Source: an uncultured Anaerolineae bacterium (GTDB taxonomy: Bacteria; Chloroflexota; Anaerolineae; CG2-30-64-16). From it: 64,000 nt of DNA. The DNA lies in the NCBI GenBank assembly GCA_937124585.1, contig CAKZKT010000127.1, positions 1 to 64,000 on the forward strand, written 5' to 3'. A model generated the notes under the pieces. The model had not been told where the DNA came from. It was given only the letters and a program-made list of their open reading frames with translations, and made no database searches. A program made the translations under genes and the position numbers. Position 1 is the first letter of the stretch; each line of letters opens with the position of its first letter. Shown in pieces: positions 55,174 to 64,000 of this stretch.

Positions 55174-56037
55174 ACGGTTGGCCCTGCTGGAACGGGAACA
55201 GCCAGAGCTGCCGGTCACGACCCAAGCTGCGTTATTGGACTTGAATCGCACGAGCCTGTATTATGTGCCGCGACCGGTGTCTGCGACCGAGGTCGCCATC
55301 AAGCACGCGATCGATGAGATCTACACCAAGTATCCTTTCTACGGCTCGCGGCGGATCACCGTCGAGTTGTGCGAAGTGTACAAGCTGCCCGTGGCGCGCG
55401 AAACCGTGCAGCGTTACATGCGGGAGATGGGCATCACGGCCATCTATCCGGGGCCAAATCTCAGCCGCCGTAACCCGAAGCACAAGATTTATCCCTATCT
55501 GCTGCGCAACGTCACGGCCGCCTACCCGAACCATGTGTGGGGCATCGACATCACCTATATTCGATTGCGCGGCGGCTGGCTCTACTTGGTGGCGGTCATC
55601 GACTGGTTTTCGCGCTACGTCATTAGCTGGGAACTGGATCAGACGCTGGCTAGCCCTTTGTCGTGACCGCCGTAGAACGGGCTTTGGCCCAGGCCGCCCC
55701 GGTGATCTGGAACAGCGATCAAGGCAGTCATTTCACCAGCCCGCAGTACACCCGGTTGCTGCTAGACGCCGGCGTCCACATCAGCATGGATGGCCGCGGC
55801 CGGGCCAGCGATAATATCTTCACCGAACGCCTGTGGCGCACGGTCAAATACGAGGAGGTGTACCTGAAAGACTACGCCCAGCCGAAAGAAGCCCCGCAGT
55901 CGCTTGCCGCTTACTGCGACTTCTATGATCACCAGCGCCAGCATCAGGCGTTGGGTTATCAGACATCTGCCAGCGTTTACTTCGCACCGTCAGCCGTTAT
56001 ACCGGCGCCAGAAGCGGTGGCACCGCTACGCAGCTGA
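55160..56037 (+). pseudogene. IS3-like transposase OrfB (DDE integrase), frameshifted
   Basis: GIDITYIR, NSDQGSHFTS and FTERLWRTVKYE split over ORFs 55160..55666 and 55663..56037. Confidence 0.88.
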
Positions 56038-56043
56038 CGCCCG

Positions 56044-56104
56044 GGCTGTGGATAAGTGGACAACTGCTCCGCTGCGCTACGCAGTTGCCCACTTATCCAC
56101 GGCC
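56044..56104. repeat. 24-bp-arm inverted repeat with DnaA-box-like sequences in both arms
   Basis: GGCTGTGGATAAGTGGACAACTGC / GCAGTTGCCCACTTATCCACGGCC, 13-nt loop. Confidence 0.9.
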
Positions 56105-56250
56105 CCGACTACGACTGCTGCAACAACTGTTACAGCAGCACCTGGCAGAAAAGAAGGAGACCGTACCTTAATCAAGGCCGTTCCCCTGTCTTGACAAACC
56201 CGTCCACCTCATAAATCGCCCGAGCGTTCGCCGGCAGGATCGGTGAGAAG

Positions 56251-57231
56251 TTATCCCAACGCGGTCGCAGCCTGCGCACTGCGGCGAATCGCTGTAGCCG
56301 TCACCTCAGCAGCCAGCGCACCGACCAGCGTCGCGCTGGCCGACACGGCGCCGGTCGCCACCGCGAAGATCGTGTCGCCGTCGAACATCGTGTGTGCCGG
56401 CCGCACCGCGCGCGCCAATCCATCATGCGCCATCTGCGCGACTTTGTTGGCCTGTTCTTTGGTCAAACGGGCATTGGTAGCCACGACGCCGATCACGGTC
56501 GCGCCGGCCGGCCATGGCAGATCTCCGATCCCGTGACGACACAAGAACCCCAACGTGTCGCCGAAATCCGCTCCTGGCGGCGGCCGTAACCCGGCGATCA
56601 CGCGGCCCGCCTCGTCCACCACATCGCCGAACGCGTTCACCGCCATCAGCGCGGCCACACAGAGGGGCGAGCGACCGCTTGCCTCGGCCTCATCCGCGGC
56701 CACGGCGATGCAGGCGCTGCCGATGCCCGTCTTCGCGGCGCACGCCATGCCCAACGCCTTGCCCACGCTGCACCCCGTGCCCACGCCCACATTGCCCTCG
56801 GCCACCGGCGCATCCGAAGCGGCCAGGCACGCTGCATAGCCCATGGCCGCGTCGGGAAAGGCATCGGCCGCGCCTAGCCCCAAATCGAACAGGACCGCGG
56901 CCGGCACGATCGGCACGCGCGCAACGCCGGTCGGAAAGCCCACGCCTCGCTCCCGCAAATAACGCATGACGCCATCGGCCGCTGCCAGGCCGAACGCGCT
57001 GCCGCCCGTCAGCAGGATCGCGTGCACCTCCTGCACCAGATGCATGGGCCGCAACAGATCGGTCTCGCGCGTTCCGGGCGCGCCCCCGCGCTGATCCACC
57101 CCGGCCACAGCCCCCGTCCCGCCCGGGCCGTCGCACAAAATCACCGTGCAGCCGGTCATCCCCTGCCGGTCGGTGGCATGGCCCACCCGAATACCGGAAA
57201 CCGCAGTCAGGGTTGTGTTGGTCGGATTCAT
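56251..57231 (-). CDS. P1 family peptidase (DmpA/L-aminopeptidase-like)
   Basis: GIRVGHATDRQGMTGCTVILCDGPGG; LTGGSAFGLAAADGVMRYL; VIGVVATNARLTK; start at MNPTNTT. Confidence 0.92.
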   Translation of the reverse strand: MNPTNTTLTAVSGIRVGHATDRQGMTGCTVILCDGPGGTGAVAGVDQRGGAPGTRETDLLRPMHLVQEVHAILLTGGSAFGLAAADGVMRYLRERGVGFPTGVARVPIVPAAVLFDLGLGAADAFPDAAMGYAACLAASDAPVAEGNVGVGTGCSVGKALGMACAAKTGIGSACIAVAADEAEASGRSPLCVAALMAVNAFGDVVDEAGRVIAGLRPPPGADFGDTLGFLCRHGIGDLPWPAGATVIGVVATNARLTKEQANKVAQMAHDGLARAVRPAHTMFDGDTIFAVATGAVSASATLVGALAAEVTATAIRRSAQAATALG

Positions 57232-57312
57232 GGCATGGCAACTCCGCAGTGAAGGCATGAAACGTGAAGCGTGGGCGACGCTCGCTCCCGCCGCCGCCCA
57301 ACTCCGCACGCC

Positions 57313-58551
57313 TCACGCCCTCATCGTCCGCAACGTCTCCTCGTACACCTCGTAATGCTCTCCCTCGGCCTCGGCAGGGTCCACATACTTCAGCCACAGG
57401 GCCTGATCCCGGAACATTCCCGCCAGTTCCCGCCGGCTGACCGTGATGTCGCCGGTCGCGCTGGCCCAGGCCACCCGACCCAATTGCAGGAGGATGTAGC
57501 GGCCGGCATACTGCGCGAGGATCTCAGCGCGGTGCTCCAGGTAGTAGAGCGCTTGCTCGGCCATGGTGCGCCGCCAGCTGATGATCGTCTCCAGCGGATC
57601 CACCACTTTGGCGAAGAAATGGCCGACCGGCGCCTGCACCTCGGACTGAAAGTCAATCTGTTCCAGATCCACTGTGCCGAAACCGCCCTGCGCGGCCACC
57701 AGCAGCGTATTGCGATCGCGATGGAACGGCGGCGTCAGCCAGTCGGCCCGCGGATCGTGACCCATCAGATGCGCGGCGCAGGCATCGGTCGCAATCACCT
57801 GGTCGCCGGCGATCAAGGTGTTGCAGATGCGCGGATGCTCGCCTCTGCCCCACTCCTCGCCGGCCTGGCACACCAGCCCATCGAGGATGTTCAGCGCCGG
57901 GTCGAAGATCCGGCCCAGGTCGGCGAACACATACGGCATCCGCACCAGATGGTGATAGTAGCCGCGCGGCCGGCCGTGGGGCTGGATCGGCATCAGGCCG
58001 AACAGATTTTTCAAACACAACGTGACGCCCGCGAACAGGTGGTTCTTCAATTTTTGCACCGAGACCAGCGCATCTGCCTCGACCGTACAGGCCGGCACCG
58101 GATAGCGGCGAAACATCTGCCCGCCGCCAGGCGTCTCCACCCAAACCACCGGCTCCGTATGACCGTCAATGAACGGGACATCGAACTCCCGCAGCACGGG
58201 CATCAGCTGGATGAGCGACTCCGGCGACTCGCCCGGCAACGGCCGCTCCACGCCGACGTCCACGACGAACAGCTCAGCCGACGTGCGCTCGCGCAGCAGG
58301 CGCAACGTGGCCCGCGCCACGCCGTCACTGACCAGCTGCTGGCGCTGGCCTTCGTGCATCACCACACGGCCCGCCGACCAGTGGTGATTGAACTTAATGC
58401 CGATGCGCCTGGCCCGGCGCAGCTTCTCCCAAGCTCGCTCGAGTGGATCGGTCACCCGCTTCAGTGCCCGATAGATCTCCTCATCGCTGGCGCGATAATC
58501 GCAATGCACCGCGCGCACACGAAAAGCTTTGTCCACATTCCCTCCGATCAT
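57313..58551 (-). CDS. DUF362 domain-containing protein
   Basis: IKFNHHWSAG, VSVQKLKNHLFAGVTLCLKNLFGLMPIQPHGRPRGYYHHLV. Confidence 0.82.
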   Translation of the reverse strand: MIGGNVDKAFRVRAVHCDYRASDEEIYRALKRVTDPLERAWEKLRRARRIGIKFNHHWSAGRVVMHEGQRQQLVSDGVARATLRLLRERTSAELFVVDVGVERPLPGESPESLIQLMPVLREFDVPFIDGHTEPVVWVETPGGGQMFRRYPVPACTVEADALVSVQKLKNHLFAGVTLCLKNLFGLMPIQPHGRPRGYYHHLVRMPYVFADLGRIFDPALNILDGLVCQAGEEWGRGEHPRICNTLIAGDQVIATDACAAHLMGHDPRADWLTPPFHRDRNTLLVAAQGGFGTVDLEQIDFQSEVQAPVGHFFAKVVDPLETIISWRRTMAEQALYYLEHRAEILAQYAGRYILLQLGRVAWASATGDITVSRRELAGMFRDQALWLKYVDPAEAEGEHYEVYEETLRTMRA

Positions 58552-59447
58552 CTACCCCAGATCAAACAGGGTTGGATCCGCTCCCAGACCCGATTGATCT
58601 CGCGCAGGTCATGGGCATCGAGCGGGCGCGCCTGGCTGCGCATCCGATGATTCCTGAAAATGCCGCGGCGCACCATGATCTCCTTCGCAAAGGCCATGCC
58701 CATCAGCCCCTCCAGCGTCAGGGCCGGCAGGAGATGCTCGAAGAGATCGCGCGCCGCATCCTCCTGGCCGCCATCCAGCAGCTCCCACACCCGCTGGACC
58801 ACATCGCAGAACTGGCAGGCATGGATCACGCCGGCCGCGCCGCGCGCCCATTCGGTGATCATGTAGCGGCCGCCATAGCCGCCCATCACCCCCTGGATCG
58901 CCGGACATCGGCGATCCACCAGCTGGCCGATGCGCTGCGGCCCGGGGACCACCTCCTCCTTCACCCAGCTCACGCGCTCGATCTCGGTGCACAGCCGCAC
59001 GACCTGATCGAGCGAGAGAGGCACCAGCCCGGCGTTTTGAATCCAGACCGGGATCGTGACGGCATCAGAGATCGCCTTGTAATAGGCATAGATCGTCTCG
59101 AAATCGGGCGCCAGGCCGTAGGGCGGCATGGCAATGACTGCATCTGCGCCCACTTTTTCGGCATAGACCGCGTAGCTGACCGCCAGCGGCGTGTTAACCG
59201 CCGCGCAGTTGGCAACGACGGGAACCCGCCTGGCTGCCACCTCGACCGGGGTACGGATCATCAGGCGGCGCTCCTCCTCGGAAAGCACCTGAAACTCGCT
59301 CACCATCACCGGGGTGACGATGCCGCCGACGCGCGACTGCACACAGAACTCGATCTCGGCGGCCAGCACCGCCTCATCAATGCGATCGTGCTCGTCGAAC
59401 GGCGTCATCGGGATGGCGAAGCTGCCGCGCCAGATTTTATGAGTCAT
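58548..59447 (-). CDS. Dihydrodipicolinate synthase (DapA) family protein
   Basis: SFAIPMTPFDEHDRIDEAVLAAEIEFCV; ERVSWVKEEVVPG. Confidence 0.9.
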   Translation of the reverse strand: MTHKIWRGSFAIPMTPFDEHDRIDEAVLAAEIEFCVQSRVGGIVTPVMVSEFQVLSEEERRLMIRTPVEVAARRVPVVANCAAVNTPLAVSYAVYAEKVGADAVIAMPPYGLAPDFETIYAYYKAISDAVTIPVWIQNAGLVPLSLDQVVRLCTEIERVSWVKEEVVPGPQRIGQLVDRRCPAIQGVMGGYGGRYMITEWARGAAGVIHACQFCDVVQRVWELLDGGQEDAARDLFEHLLPALTLEGLMGMAFAKEIMVRRGIFRNHRMRSQARPLDAHDLREINRVWERIQPCLIWGR

Positions 59448-59507
59448 GTCATGCTCCGTGATGGGTGTGAATGGGGAGTTTCCCTGCGCGTCCCCTGCCG
59501 CAACCGC

Positions 59508-60302
59508 TCAGCGATACCCATCCTGTGGCACATAGCCCAACACCTCGCGCGTATGGGAGATGTCGGCCAGGTTGTACCGATTGTCGGACAGGCCGAAGAA
59601 AATGTCGAACCGCAGGCTATCTGGCGCCGCGATACAGCGCTCGATGATCTGGGCAATATCGCGCTGGCTGCAATAGACCGATTCGCCCCAACGCGTCGGC
59701 ACGCGATCACCGGCCAGCACCCAGCCGATGCGCAGCGCAATGCACGACAGTCCGTGCGTGCGCGCATACATGTGCGCCAGCGCCTCGCCCCACACCTTGC
59801 TGGCCGCATAGAATTCGCGCGGCCGGGGCGGCTGATCGTGACGGATCGGCCGCAGGTCGGGCAACGAGACCGCCTCGAACCGGCCAGCCAGCAGCGAGCG
59901 ATACGGCTCTTCCGTGTCATAGCCGAACACCACCATGACCGTGCTGGCATAGATCACGCGGCGAACGCCGGCCAGCCGACACGCCTCGAACACATGATAA
60001 CTGCCCATGATGTTGTTGGCGTGAATATCTTCCCAGGAGCCATGCGGATCGGGCGTGGCCGCCAGATGTACCACCACATCCATGCCGGCGACTGCCTGGC
60101 GCACGGCCGCGAAATCGGTCAGGTCGGCCACGCGCAGGTGGTCGTCGGGGATCGGCTGCAGATCGGCCGCTGGCAGCCGTGCCGAGGCTGCGCGGCGACG
60201 CACCAGTCCATACACATCGTAGAGGTCAGAAGAGGACGCCAGCCGGCGATAGGCCACGTTTCCCACCAGGCCGTAAGCGCCGGTAATGAGCACTTTTTTC
60301 AT
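59508..60302 (-). CDS. NAD-dependent epimerase/dehydratase family protein
   Basis: KKVLITGAYGLVGNVAYRRL; YxxxK in FYAASKVWGE. Confidence 0.92.
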   Translation of the reverse strand: MKKVLITGAYGLVGNVAYRRLASSSDLYDVYGLVRRRAASARLPAADLQPIPDDHLRVADLTDFAAVRQAVAGMDVVVHLAATPDPHGSWEDIHANNIMGSYHVFEACRLAGVRRVIYASTVMVVFGYDTEEPYRSLLAGRFEAVSLPDLRPIRHDQPPRPREFYAASKVWGEALAHMYARTHGLSCIALRIGWVLAGDRVPTRWGESVYCSQRDIAQIIERCIAAPDSLRFDIFFGLSDNRYNLADISHTREVLGYVPQDGYR

Positions 60303-60466
60303 GTCAACCCCCTGGCGACGAGGCGATTCAGCCGATGCGATAGCGCCGCATCACGCGTGGATTATCCCCGCGCGCCGCGTTTGTGTCAACTATGGAACCG
60401 TGTGGTATACTGTTAACGTCTCTTTCTTCGAGAGTGGAAAGGAACCTCAAATCGCATGGCGGGAGC

Positions 60467-61792
60467 ATGAAGCAGCTCCACAAATCGAATTGGGTGCTGA
60501 CGGCGCTGATCGGCGGCGTGGTGGTGCTGACCCTCGTCGGAGTGGGGCTGCTGGGCGCCTACGTTTACCTCTCACGTCAACCGGCCCGGCCGGTCACCTG
60601 GACAAACCCGCTCAGCGCGGTCCGACCGCAGGCAGTAGCGGCCGATCTGGCCGTGTTGACGCTGGCCGGCGAAGGGGACGACCGCGTGATTCGGGCCGCG
60701 CTCGATGCCGGCGAGACGGAAACGGCCTACGCGGTGCTGGCGGCCAGCATTTTGCTGCCGGATAGTCTGCGCAGCGGCCATTGGCTGCTGCTGGCCGATC
60801 GTTATCAGAAAACGGAACCGGAACGCGCCGTCCTGGCGGTGCAGGCGGCGCTCGACATCGCTGCGCTCAGCCCGGCGCTGGGTGACATGGCGCGCGCGGA
60901 GATCTCGCTGCAGGCCGCGCCCCGCTTCGCTGCACTCCAACAGCTGCCCGCGGCACGCCTGACTCTGGCTCAGGCTGAGAGCATCGCCCGCTACAGCCCA
61001 TTCCTGCTGCCTGCCCAGCGCCGTTCGCTTCTGGAGCGCGTCGAAGCCACGTATCGGGCGGTGGGCGATCACGCCCTGGCCGATGCGGTGCGTCGCGATC
61101 TCGATGTGGCCAGCGCCGGGCCCGGCATCGCGCTCGAACCGCCGCAGATTTTGCTCCCCAGCCTGCGCGGAACGATCGTCCTCCCGCCGTCGATGGTCTC
61201 AGCGATCGCCGGCCGCCAGCAAGCCGCCGCGCAGGTGGCCGCGCGCTGGCTCTCATCCAATCCCAGCGGCCGCAAAGCTCTGGCCGAGGCGCTGGGCCAG
61301 GCGCTGCTGGCCGAAGATGCCGCCCGCGCCGAGTTCTACCATTCGGCCAACGAGCTGTCGGCCAACGACCGCCTGGCATTGCTGCACGATCAGATCGCCT
61401 GGCTCAACATCAAATATCGTGTGGCGACGAAGGGCTACGGCGTGGACCCGGTTGCGGCATGGACGGTCGAGGCCGAGGCGCTGCGCCAGGAGCTGGCCAA
61501 CGCGTACACCGACCTGATCAACGGCTATGGCCAGCAGCTCGACAGCCTCGCGCCGGCCGATGCCACCCAGGCGCGCGTGGAGTTGCTGCGTCAGGGGCTG
61601 CTGGCAACCCGCCTCGGCCTCTTTCCGGACTCCGCAGCGGAACAGGCCCTCAGCGCGCAGCTCGCCGATGCCTCGCGCGAGCTGTGGACGCGCCAGGGCA
61701 GCATCGGGCTGGTGAACTCCCTCCAGGAGGTGGAGGGACGCCGCATCTATCTGCTCGCCGGCGCGGATGCTCGCCACGCGCCGGCAAGGTGA
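60467..61792 (+). CDS. Hypothetical membrane-anchored protein
   Basis: N-terminal TM (WVLTALIGGVVVLTLVGVGLLGAYVYL) then alanine-rich helical region. Confidence 0.6.
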   Translation: MKQLHKSNWVLTALIGGVVVLTLVGVGLLGAYVYLSRQPARPVTWTNPLSAVRPQAVAADLAVLTLAGEGDDRVIRAALDAGETETAYAVLAASILLPDSLRSGHWLLLADRYQKTEPERAVLAVQAALDIAALSPALGDMARAEISLQAAPRFAALQQLPAARLTLAQAESIARYSPFLLPAQRRSLLERVEATYRAVGDHALADAVRRDLDVASAGPGIALEPPQILLPSLRGTIVLPPSMVSAIAGRQQAAAQVAARWLSSNPSGRKALAEALGQALLAEDAARAEFYHSANELSANDRLALLHDQIAWLNIKYRVATKGYGVDPVAAWTVEAEALRQELANAYTDLINGYGQQLDSLAPADATQARVELLRQGLLATRLGLFPDSAAEQALSAQLADASRELWTRQGSIGLVNSLQEVEGRRIYLLAGADARHAPAR

Positions 61793-61854
61793 CGGAATTG
61801 CATGTAGTCTGTACCATGTCGGGTTCCCGATTATTTTCACAAGGAGGCCAACGT

Positions 61855-62112
61855 ATGGATTCGGCGATGATCGCCAAGATCAGCAAAGCGCGTGAATACG
61901 CGCAGGAGCCGGAACGGATCAGTTTCAAGAGCTTCACGGTCGAATTCAGCGGCAAACATCAAGCCTATACGATCACCTTCGACAACGGCAATTGGCATTG
62001 CGAATGCGATTTCTTCGAGCAGCGAGGCGTGTGCAGTCACACGATGGCGCTGGAGCGCGTGCTCGGCGTGATGCTGAGCCCGCCCGGCAGTGCAGGGCAG
62101 GAGCAGGCATGA
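61855..62112 (+). CDS. SWIM-like zinc-finger small protein
   Basis: CxC...CxH pattern WHCECDFFEQRGVCSHTMALERVLG; AAGGAGG SD upstream. Confidence 0.75.
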   Translation: MDSAMIAKISKAREYAQEPERISFKSFTVEFSGKHQAYTITFDNGNWHCECDFFEQRGVCSHTMALERVLGVMLSPPGSAGQEQA

Positions 62113-62119
62113 GACAAAT

Positions 62120-62147
62120 GGAGAGACGTGGCGTGCCACGTCTCTCC
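62120..62147. repeat. Perfect 13-bp inverted repeat with 2-nt loop
   Basis: GGAGAGACGTGGC-GT-GCCACGTCTCTCC. Confidence 0.9.
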
Positions 62148-62170
62148 GTATATGCGGGAGGAGGCACCGT

Positions 62171-63214
62171 TTGAAGCGACGCTGGCAATTGCTCCTCGGG
62201 ATCGGGGTCAGCCTGCTGTTCCTGTGGCTGGCAGTACAGGGCTTACACATCCAGGAGGTTTGGGCTTATCTGCGCGGGGCCAACTACTGGTGGATCGTGC
62301 CGGGGGTCGTCGTCTATTTTCTGGCGGTTTGGGCGCGCACGTGGCGCTGGTACTATCTCCTGCGGCCGGTTCAGGCCCTGGCCATCCGCCGGCTGTTTCC
62401 CATCGTTTGCATCGGCTATTTCGGCAACAACGTCTTTCCGGCCCGGCTGGGCGAGCTGCTGCGCGCCTACGTGTTGCACCGCGACGCCGGCGTGCCGATC
62501 AGCACCTCGCTGGCGCCCATCATCATCGAGCGCGTCTTCGATGGCCTCGTCATGCTCTTGTTCGTGTTTCTGGCCTTGCCGTTCGTCGGGCCAGAACACA
62601 TCCCTTCCGTCTATCGCGGCGTGGTAATCGGCGCGAGCGTCCTCTTCTTCGGCGCGTTGGCGGTCTTCCTGGCCGCCGCTACAAACCCTCGCCGCGCCGA
62701 CGCCCTTTATCACTTCTTCGCCGACCGTTTCCTGCCGGCCCGCCTGCGCCGGCCAGTGGCGGGCTTCTATCAGCGCTTCATGGCCGGCCTCTCCTTCCTG
62801 CGCAGCGGCCGCGATGTGCTGATGGTCTTCGCGACTTCGGTCGTCATCTGGCTGCTGGAGACGGTCAAGTACTGGTTCGTGATGCACGCCTTCGCATTCG
62901 CCGTGCCTTTCATCGGGCTGATGCTGATGAACGGCGTGGTGAACCTGACCACGACCCTGCCTTCCGCGCCCGGCTATATCGGCACATTCGAGGTAGGCGC
63001 GCGCGTGCTCGAAGCGCTCGACGTGCCGTACAGCCTGGCTTTCGGCTATACGATCGCATTGCACGTGGCGCTGTGGTTCCCGATCACGGCGCTGGGCGGG
63101 TTCTACATGCTGCGGGCCGGCATCCGCTGGCGCGACGCGGCGAGCGCAATGCCGGAACAACCTCTTCCAAAGGGCGATCCGACCGGCGACGGCGACGAGA
63201 GACGGCAGCCGTGA
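62171..63214 (+). CDS. Lysylphosphatidylglycerol synthetase TM region/flippase-like (UPF0104) membrane protein
   Basis: [79 protein letters not shown]-like; TTG start inferred. Confidence 0.85.
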   Translation: MKRRWQLLLGIGVSLLFLWLAVQGLHIQEVWAYLRGANYWWIVPGVVVYFLAVWARTWRWYYLLRPVQALAIRRLFPIVCIGYFGNNVFPARLGELLRAYVLHRDAGVPISTSLAPIIIERVFDGLVMLLFVFLALPFVGPEHIPSVYRGVVIGASVLFFGALAVFLAAATNPRRADALYHFFADRFLPARLRRPVAGFYQRFMAGLSFLRSGRDVLMVFATSVVIWLLETVKYWFVMHAFAFAVPFIGLMLMNGVVNLTTTLPSAPGYIGTFEVGARVLEALDVPYSLAFGYTIALHVALWFPITALGGFYMLRAGIRWRDAASAMPEQPLPKGDPTGDGDERRQP

Positions 63215-63242
63215 CGAGCGACACGCAATCGAGGAGGGAGCA

Positions 63243-64000
63243 ATGAAACACATCGCAGTGGTCGGCACCGGCTATGTCGGCCTAGTGACCGGAACTTGCT
63301 TCGCCGACTTGGGCAACAAAGTCATCTGCATTGACATAGACGAGCGCAAGATCGAGGTGTTGCGCTCCGGCGGCGTGCCCATCTATGAGCCGGGCCTCCA
63401 GGAGGTGATCCAGCGCAACGTGGCGGCCGGCCGGCTCTCCTTCACCACCTCCTACGCCGAGGGGCTGCGCGACGCCGAGTTCGTCTTCATCGCAGTCGGC
63501 ACGCCCTCCGGCGTGGACGGCGAGGCCGATCTGCAGTACGTGCGCATGGCGGCCGAGTCCATCGCCCAGACGATGGATCATCCGCTCATCATCATCAACA
63601 AAAGCACGGTGCCCGTGGGCACGGGCGACTGGGTGGCCGACATCATTCGCAAGCACCAGCCGACGCCGATCGAGTTCGCGGTGGTGTCCTGCCCCGAATT
63701 CCTGCGGGAAGGCTCGGCGCTGGCCGATTTCATGGCCCCCGATCGCGTGGTGCTCGGCTCCCTGGATCGCGAAGCAGCGGAGAAAGTGGCGCAGCTGCAT
63801 CTGCCCCTGCGCGCGCCGATCATGGTCACCGATCTGCGCACGGCCGAAATGATCAAGTACGCGTCCAACGCGTTCCTGGCGACGCGCATCTCGTTCATCA
63901 ACGAGATCGCCAACATCTGCGAAAAGCTCGGCGCAGATGTGAAGGAGGTGGCGGCCGGCATGGGTTATGACAAGCGCATCGGCCGCGCCTTTCTGGACGC
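63243..64000 (+). CDS. UDP-glucose/GDP-mannose 6-dehydrogenase family protein (3'-truncated by window edge)
   Basis: Own translation: [52 protein letters not shown]; not in the ORF track because no stop lies in the window. Confidence 0.93.
   Translation, partial: MKHIAVVGTGYVGLVTGTCFADLGNKVICIDIDERKIEVLRSGGVPIYEPGLQEVIQRNVAAGRLSFTTSYAEGLRDAEFVFIAVGTPSGVDGEADLQYVRMAAESIAQTMDHPLIIINKSTVPVGTGDWVADIIRKHQPTPIEFAVVSCPEFLREGSALADFMAPDRVVLGSLDREAAEKVAQLHLPLRAPIMVTDLRTAEMIKYASNAFLATRISFINEIANICEKLGADVKEVAAGMGYDKRIGRAFLD

Larger units (their letters stand above)
54829..56206 (+). mobile_element. IS3-like insertion sequence (degenerate)
   Basis: orfA-like HTH ORF, DDE transposase fragments, imperfect 44-bp terminal inverted repeats beginning TGGACGG. 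Confidence 0.85.

Overview
High-GC bacterial chromosomal window, probably Chloroflexota-like by gene content (inference; no rRNA seen). It is densely coding, with both ends inside genes: rsgA at the left and a UDP-glucose 6-dehydrogenase-type gene at the right that is missing from the supplied ORF track. Main blocks: (1) a ~14.6 kb minus-strand Tad/Flp pilus locus (3229-17809) with a prepilin peptidase, six TadE/TadG-like proteins, a Flp pilin, CpaB, TadZ, TadB, TadC and CpaF, no recognisable secretin, and two unusual embedded membrane proteins; (2) a BTAD/SARP-TPR regulator, GT-C-like membrane proteins, DUF362 and squalene-cyclase-like genes; (3) a GH42/ABC sugar transporter/enolase-superfamily/RraA cluster; (4) a cold-shock gene with a structured leader, a DnaE-type polymerase and a beta-lactamase-fold hydrolase; (5) an amino-sugar/peptidoglycan-recycling cluster (GlcNAc-kinase-like, AnmK, serine hydrolase) beside an HcnABC-like dehydrogenase; (6) a minisatellite abutting a frameshifted IS3-like element; (7) a P1 peptidase/DUF362/DapA-like/epimerase operon. 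The most distinctive non-coding signal is a set of short iterated arrays with strict 7- or 8-bp period. They recur between genes, across stop codons and in frame inside at least two proteins. A separate five-copy 49-bp hairpin array lies at 42174-42407, with a degenerate relative between an ABC solute-binding gene and its permease. No CRISPR array or tRNA was recognised.
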